From Gigantopelta aegis (Eukaryota > Mollusca > Gastropoda > Neomphalida > Peltospiridae): a DNA stretch of 64,000 nucleotides. Under the pieces are notes generated by a model that saw nothing but the letters and a program-made list of their open reading frames with translations, made no database searches and was not told the origin of the DNA. The stretch spans positions 77,092,638 through 77,156,637 of the forward strand of contig NC_054704.1 in assembly GCF_016097555.1 (NCBI RefSeq), given 5' to 3'. The position numbers and the translations under genes are program-made. The number at the start of each line of letters is the position of its first letter. Position 1 is the stretch's first letter. Below, piece after piece: positions 61,960-64,000 of the stretch.

Positions 61960-63432
61960 CAGTCTGCTGATATTGCAAAATATGATATAATTTTTTCATT
62001 TCCTATCCATAAACAAGTAAATGATTTATCTGTTATTAGCAGGGCTCACCCTGTCCACTGCCAATTGCTATTTTTTTTTTATATGAAGTGGCTAAAACAA
62101 TTAGTCTTTGGCTAAAAATATATTCTTTAAATCAAAAATATTTTAACTATTTTCATGGAAATACTAAAAATTTGTTCCAGTGTTGTCAATGGCTAAATAT
62201 CTTTAAAATTCTACAGGATATATTTCTAAATATTTTCAAAAATCCAGCATCAACCAAATTGGCAAGAACCAAATGGTCACATCAAGCATTGTCTATTAAT
62301 GTTACAACCAAGGTCTCTAGTTACAGTCTTATAACATTGTTTACTAAATGTATGTAAAATACAAACACATCTACACTGTTAAACAGCTTGTATGTGTTCA
62401 TCATAAGTGTGTAAATGGTCAAAAGCCTAGTATGCACATAATGGCTATTGTCGAATTTTCAGTGTTAACTTGAAGGACCCTGTTAGTTTCACTATGCTGG
62501 TGTTCTTAGATTAGGGAACATCTCAAAAAGAAAAGTGTGCAAAATGAAGAATGTTCGTTGCTGTCTGATTCTGGGATGCTTCATTTGGATCTTGACAACA
62601 AAATATTGATAATCGTACACTGAAGAACGCATGGATTCAGGGAGTGCTTGTGCACATACTTCAGCAGTCCAAAGTGCCCCCAAAATCCAGTGTTTCAGTG
62701 GACAGTATTTCAAAATCTTAGGTAACCAAAAGTCAGTTCACGTTATATTTACTCTAGAGGTAACTGATTGTTCAGTTGTGTTAATTGTATTTAAGTTACT
62801 AAGTAACTGGTGATTACATCTTGACTACAAAAATGTCAAAACCTCAGTCTAGAAAAGTATAGAATATTCATTTTTGGAATACATGAATAAAGTTTTGGTG
62901 AGCCTTAAGTTTGAAAGCTTCAATTTTGTAACATGATACTTCGTTTGAATTTGAATTTGAAGTTGCGTTATTAACATGTGATGGTTTGCATGAAATACTG
63001 TGCCCTGATGTTTAATGAATGTATTTATATAATCAATTTATTAAAAACATTTTAGATGAATTATGTAATCATAGGGTTTGGAAATGTTGGAGGCAGAATG
63101 AAAAATGAGCTTTAACACATCACGAAATGCATGAGCTGTTCTAAATATTAGAAATATTAAATTATCTTAGAGATTGTAGCTTTAAAACAACCAAGAACAC
63201 ACCTGATATACAAAAATTTATTTTCTATATTACAAATTGCCCGTTTCAGCCAGTACTAAAAAATGTTTTAAAAATAAAATAGTGAAGATACACACACCTG
63301 GTTCATCAGATCCATCCTCACAGTCGCAGTAATCATCATTCACGTATATAAAAGGTATCGATACAACAGACCCATCAGGTGTCGACAAACAGGTAAAACT
63401 TTGTTCAGCATTTGGCTGGTATGAAGACGCTT
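34953..63432 (-). CDS. PRKCSH: glucosidase II beta subunit (80K-H), fifteen exons, 5' end outside window
   Basis: Non-catalytic subunit of ER glucosidase II: retains the alpha subunit in the ER and binds mannose on N-glycans while terminal glucoses are trimmed. Exons (minus): 63432-63298, 61762-61667, 61078-61018, 58087-57970, 56919-56856, 52241-52176, 51171-51087, 50544-50466, 44322-44131, 42317-42177, 39634-39565, 38985-38916, 38081-37917, 37483-37384, 35099-34953. Phases agree at all fourteen junctions; 1589 nt, about 529 aa. Domains in order: LDLa-like cysteine modules ([22 protein letters not shown]), a Glu/Lys coiled coil, two EF-hand loops (DVNDDDHVDVHE and [12 protein letters not shown]), an acidic Pro/Glu-rich linker with nine Asp in a row, a second helical stretch, the MRH lectin domain ([38 protein letters not shown]), and the C-terminal ER-retrieval signal HDEL. 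The signal-peptide exon must lie beyond 64000. Introns hold a DIRS fossil, a Tc1 element and a THAP relic. Confidence 0.96.
35302..35990. repeat. MITE of 689 bp with TTAA duplication (piggyBac-like ends)
   Basis: TTAA at 35298-35301 and 35991-35994. Inverted ends ccttctgactactgcagg and ccagtagtctaaagg. The interior includes a gacgtcacgtcagtc stretch and no intact frame. TTAA plus CC-start ends fit piggyBac-type mobilisation (inference). In the last PRKCSH intron. Confidence 0.7.
36170..36953. repeat. minisatellite, 32-bp unit, about 23 copies
   Basis: Units of gagggtctggttttgagaca + attacggttacc, with variants attgtggttgct and a few shorter units. The right edge ends in gaggggtttcactgtaca, which is the terminal motif of the MITE at 56154-56333. 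The long repetitive minus-strand frames here are products of the repeat, not genes. In the last PRKCSH intron. Confidence 0.85.
37750..37815 (-). repeat. type C SINE tail fragment
   Basis: Contains caattaaggttcaagcacac and acatacacctcaactatc. Head absent. Confidence 0.55.
38287..38612 (-). repeat. SINE with type B tail and tRNA-Ala-like head
   Basis: Tail side gaaagaaagaaatgttttat, then tgaagcgagcgctttaccac and cgagctacatcccgcccc at the head end. In a PRKCSH intron. Confidence 0.8.
41217..41452 (-). repeat. SINE with type B tail, head truncated
   Basis: aaggaaggaaggaaatgttt through gttgtggagcactggctagc; the tRNA-like head is missing. Confidence 0.75.
43586..43903 (-). repeat. SINE with type A tail and tRNA-Ala-like head, full length
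   Basis: Tail side gttttggttaacgacaccat, body gatagcacataccatggc, head complement gggatcgatcctagacagac and gggctacatcccgcccttcc. In a PRKCSH intron. Confidence 0.8.
44994..50164 (-). mobile_element. DIRS-type tyrosine-recombinase retroelement (fossil)
   Basis: About 5.2 kb bounded by near-identical inverted terminal repeats of about 30 bp (left 44994-45025, right 50134-50164, sharing cattacctgtcctcaaaca). Parts recognised on the minus strand, in DIRS order: a Ser/Pro/Arg-rich Gag-like region (about 47.5-49.8 kb) with an internal direct repeat of about 240 bp (48288-48530 and 48577-48820); an RNase H-like region (about 46.6-47.4 kb); and a tyrosine recombinase region (about 45.6-46.5 kb). It is broken, with several breaks. 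The well-matched ends suggest a moderately young insertion. It is GC-richer than its surroundings and lies in the PRKCSH intron between exons 50544-50466 and 44322-44131, in the same orientation as the gene. Confidence 0.82.
50722..50968 (+). repeat. SINE with type B tail, plus orientation
   Basis: Starts in the head (atggatccaggattgatccc), passes aatgccatggtatgtactat and ctgctaatcgaagagtatag, and ends in aagtgttgagtacatcataa. Confidence 0.7.
51545..51810 (-). repeat. degenerate SINE, type B relative
   Basis: gagaaagaaagaaaatgac at the tail side, ctactcttttcaaaacgcat, then a poor head ending aactaagttacatgcc. Confidence 0.45.
51863..52188. repeat. minisatellite, 50-bp and 36-bp units, overlapping a PRKCSH splice donor
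   Basis: About seven units of attacacagagaaaataaat + ggagaaactaaatagtgg + taccattccaat; some lack the ggagaaactaaata stretch and are 36 bp. The rightmost unit runs into PRKCSH exon 52241-52176, so the donor and the last exon bases belong to the repeat. Confidence 0.85.
53246..53388. repeat. fold-back hairpin element
   Basis: The left arm gaattcactactcaagtttt ... gttaatcggtatttgtctc pairs with the right arm gacaaatatcgattaacg ... aaaacactcgtgacgaatc. No coding. In a PRKCSH intron. Confidence 0.7.
54140..55743 (+). mobile_element. Tc1-type DNA transposon, well preserved but inactive
   Basis: Inverted ends tactactcaaaagaattta + agggtca and tgaccct + taaattcttttgagtagta, with TA at 54138-54139 and 55744-55745. 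Length 1604 bp. Carries a nearly complete transposase. In the PRKCSH intron between exons 56919-56856 and 52241-52176, opposite to the gene. Confidence 0.92.
54506..55530 (+). pseudogene. Tc1-family transposase, lightly damaged
   Basis: Starts at ATG 54506 ([19 protein letters not shown]). Two N-terminal helix-turn-helix units follow ([20 protein letters not shown]; the second around [10 protein letters not shown]), with a GRPR hook between. The catalytic domain shows [28 protein letters not shown] and [17 protein letters not shown]: the three acidic residues of the DDE triad are present. Damage: in-frame TGA at 54947-54949, in-frame TAG near 55024, and a frameshift close to 55400 before the C-terminal [17 protein letters not shown]. 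Length is near the family norm of about 340 residues. Confidence 0.88.
56154..56333. repeat. MITE with tacagtgaaacccctct ends
   Basis: Left tacagtgaaacccctctcaa, right gttttgagaggtttcactgta; 180 bp. Its inner terminal motif gagggtccggttttgagag resembles the unit of the minisatellite at 36170-36953. Confidence 0.75.
56526..56834. repeat. MITE with cagggcttctaga ends
   Basis: Ends cagggcttctagattatggt and ataaaattctagaagccctg; interior with repeated ggctagtg. Relative of 23976-24424. It ends 22 bp before the donor end of PRKCSH exon 56919-56856. Confidence 0.75.
56964..57245 (-). repeat. SINE with type A tail
   Basis: Tail side gttttgtttaatgacaccac + tagagcacattg, body attaacagccagggatc, degraded head ending near 57245. 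In a PRKCSH intron. Confidence 0.75.
58330..58580. repeat. interspersed repeat, uninterrupted relative of 30445-31010
   Basis: Contains agttcaaggccatagcactg, tcaaaaatg, atcttgaggcattgtg and gacagatggacagac runs. In a PRKCSH intron. Confidence 0.6.
59046..59320 (+). pseudogene. THAP-domain relic
   Basis: From ATG 59046 the frame reads [26 protein letters not shown] and TWKYWTGRK: the start of a THAP zinc finger with its first two cysteines (C-x4-C), the LHxFP motif and the conserved Trp. The second metal pair and the end of the domain are visible only in other frames ([22 protein letters not shown], then DTVPTVF), so at least two frameshifts separate them. THAP domains occur in host DNA-binding proteins and in some DNA transposases; neither source can be fixed here. 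Antisense in a PRKCSH intron. Confidence 0.62.
59564..59852. repeat. MITE with tagtccgtcccatcc ends
   Basis: Left tagtccgtcccatcctac, right gagggatgggacagacta; 289 bp, AT-rich with runs of T and A next to both ends. Lies between the THAP relic and the P2X7-like fragment. Confidence 0.65.
60040..60245 (-). pseudogene. possible P2X7-like N-terminal fragment
   Basis: On the minus strand from ATG 60245: [17 protein letters not shown], an acidic Ser/Asp-rich stretch interrupted by two stops, then [16 protein letters not shown]. The PYQFEP motif after an acidic leader is typical of invertebrate proteins annotated as P2X purinoceptor 7-like. The match rests on a short motif, so it is tentative. It faces the THAP relic. 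Confidence 0.35.
60763..60957 (-). repeat. SINE with type A tail, head missing
   Basis: A run of T (60738-60762), then taacgacaccacaagaacac, body aatgcagcaagggatctttt, cut before the head. A run of G follows at 60962-60983. Confidence 0.7.
61919..61955. repeat. AT dinucleotide microsatellite
   Basis: About 18 TA units between PRKCSH exons 63432-63298 and 61762-61667. Confidence 0.9.
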
Positions 63433-63557
63433 CTGAAAAAAAATTATAACAATTTTTAAATTATTAATAAGCATGATTATGCAAAAGAAAAAGATGCTAT
63501 ATAAAAGTAGAAGTGGCTGTTAAAAAAATTAATAATCAAAAGAGGTTGAAATTTACT

Positions 63558-64000
63558 AAATGTCTGAACCAAATTGTTAACAACTACGATAAATCACTCT
63601 CTTCCCTTAAAATTTCCCCAACATTTTGTTCACACAGAAATTGTGGAAAAAAACATTGCAATAACACAGATTCCACATTCTGGATGGTAACCATGTCACC
63701 TATATTAAATTCACTGAAATCTCCTAGGACAAAAAAAAACATGGAATACTATCCAAAAGGGGTGGAAGGATGTGACATAATCTAACGTCATGACATGTGT
63801 TATGGTATAGGCAATCATCATGACATTATATTAATTATGTCACACTCTTCGGAGGTTTCCACCCATCTTCAACAGTATTCCATAAAAAAGCAAAATGGCA
63901 GATGGCAAAACAGTACATGTTTTTGGTCCTAGGAGATCTCAGTGAAGTCAATATAGGTGACATAGTTACATTCTAGAATTTGGAATCTGTGTCATTGTAA
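63558..64000. repeat. fold-back MITE, second copy of the 15.3-kb family, cut by window end
   Basis: The left arm gtctgaaccaaattgttaac + aactacgataaatcac matches the left end of 15301-15822. Central arms cctatattaaattcactgaa, atctcctagga and tcctaggagatctcagtgaa, gtcaatatagg pair with each other. The outer right arm lies beyond the window. Confidence 0.65.

Noticed and set aside
62088-62357. 89-codon plus-strand frame
   Set aside because: AT-rich, no homologue recognised, and it lies within a PRKCSH intron next to repeat sequence (cagggctcaccctgtcc).

Overview
The window is AT-rich eukaryotic nuclear DNA with long introns, dense interspersed repeats and no bacterial-style operons. Protein similarity of the recognisable genes, together with many copies of tRNA-headed SINEs of a kind I associate with gastropods and bivalves, points to a mollusc. 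The mollusc assignment is inference; the lophotrochozoan or invertebrate nature is well supported.

Four host genes can be read by splicing exons by eye, with intron phases that agree at every junction. (1) Positions 2-4698, plus strand: the 3' end of a gene for a single-pass membrane protein that I do not recognise. It includes a 9-nt microexon, and its middle exon is boxed in by palindromic MITEs. (2) Positions 15049-22714, minus strand: a complete nine-exon gene for N-acetylglucosamine-6-phosphate deacetylase (AMDHD2, 414 aa). (3) Positions 23611-31239, plus strand: a complete six-exon TM2 domain gene (TM2D1, 196 aa), head to head with AMDHD2. (4) Positions 34953-63432, minus strand: fifteen exons of the glucosidase II beta subunit (PRKCSH), ending in the ER-retention tetrapeptide HDEL. 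Its signal-peptide exon lies beyond the right edge. TM2D1 and PRKCSH converge tail to tail.

Between and inside these genes lie mobile elements. There are two Tc1-type DNA transposons (24.7-26.1 kb and 54.1-55.7 kb), a broken DIRS-type tyrosine-recombinase retroelement (45.0-50.2 kb, a fossil) in a PRKCSH intron, and a decayed THAP-domain relic (59.0 kb) with a possible P2X7-like fragment facing it. Several MITE and fold-back families, three SINE tail types with exchangeable tRNA-like heads, and two minisatellites are also present. The 4.7-15.0 kb interval is intergenic, apart from a likely 3' UTR at its left end.

There is no convincing new biological system. The most interesting points are architectural: a minisatellite whose unit contains the splice donor of a PRKCSH exon; a minisatellite grown from the terminal motif of a MITE; a paired MITE composite found in opposite orientations at two loci; a 1.75-kb TA-flanked insertion that splits a TTAA-type MITE; and the microexon plus MITE-bracketed exon of the first gene.
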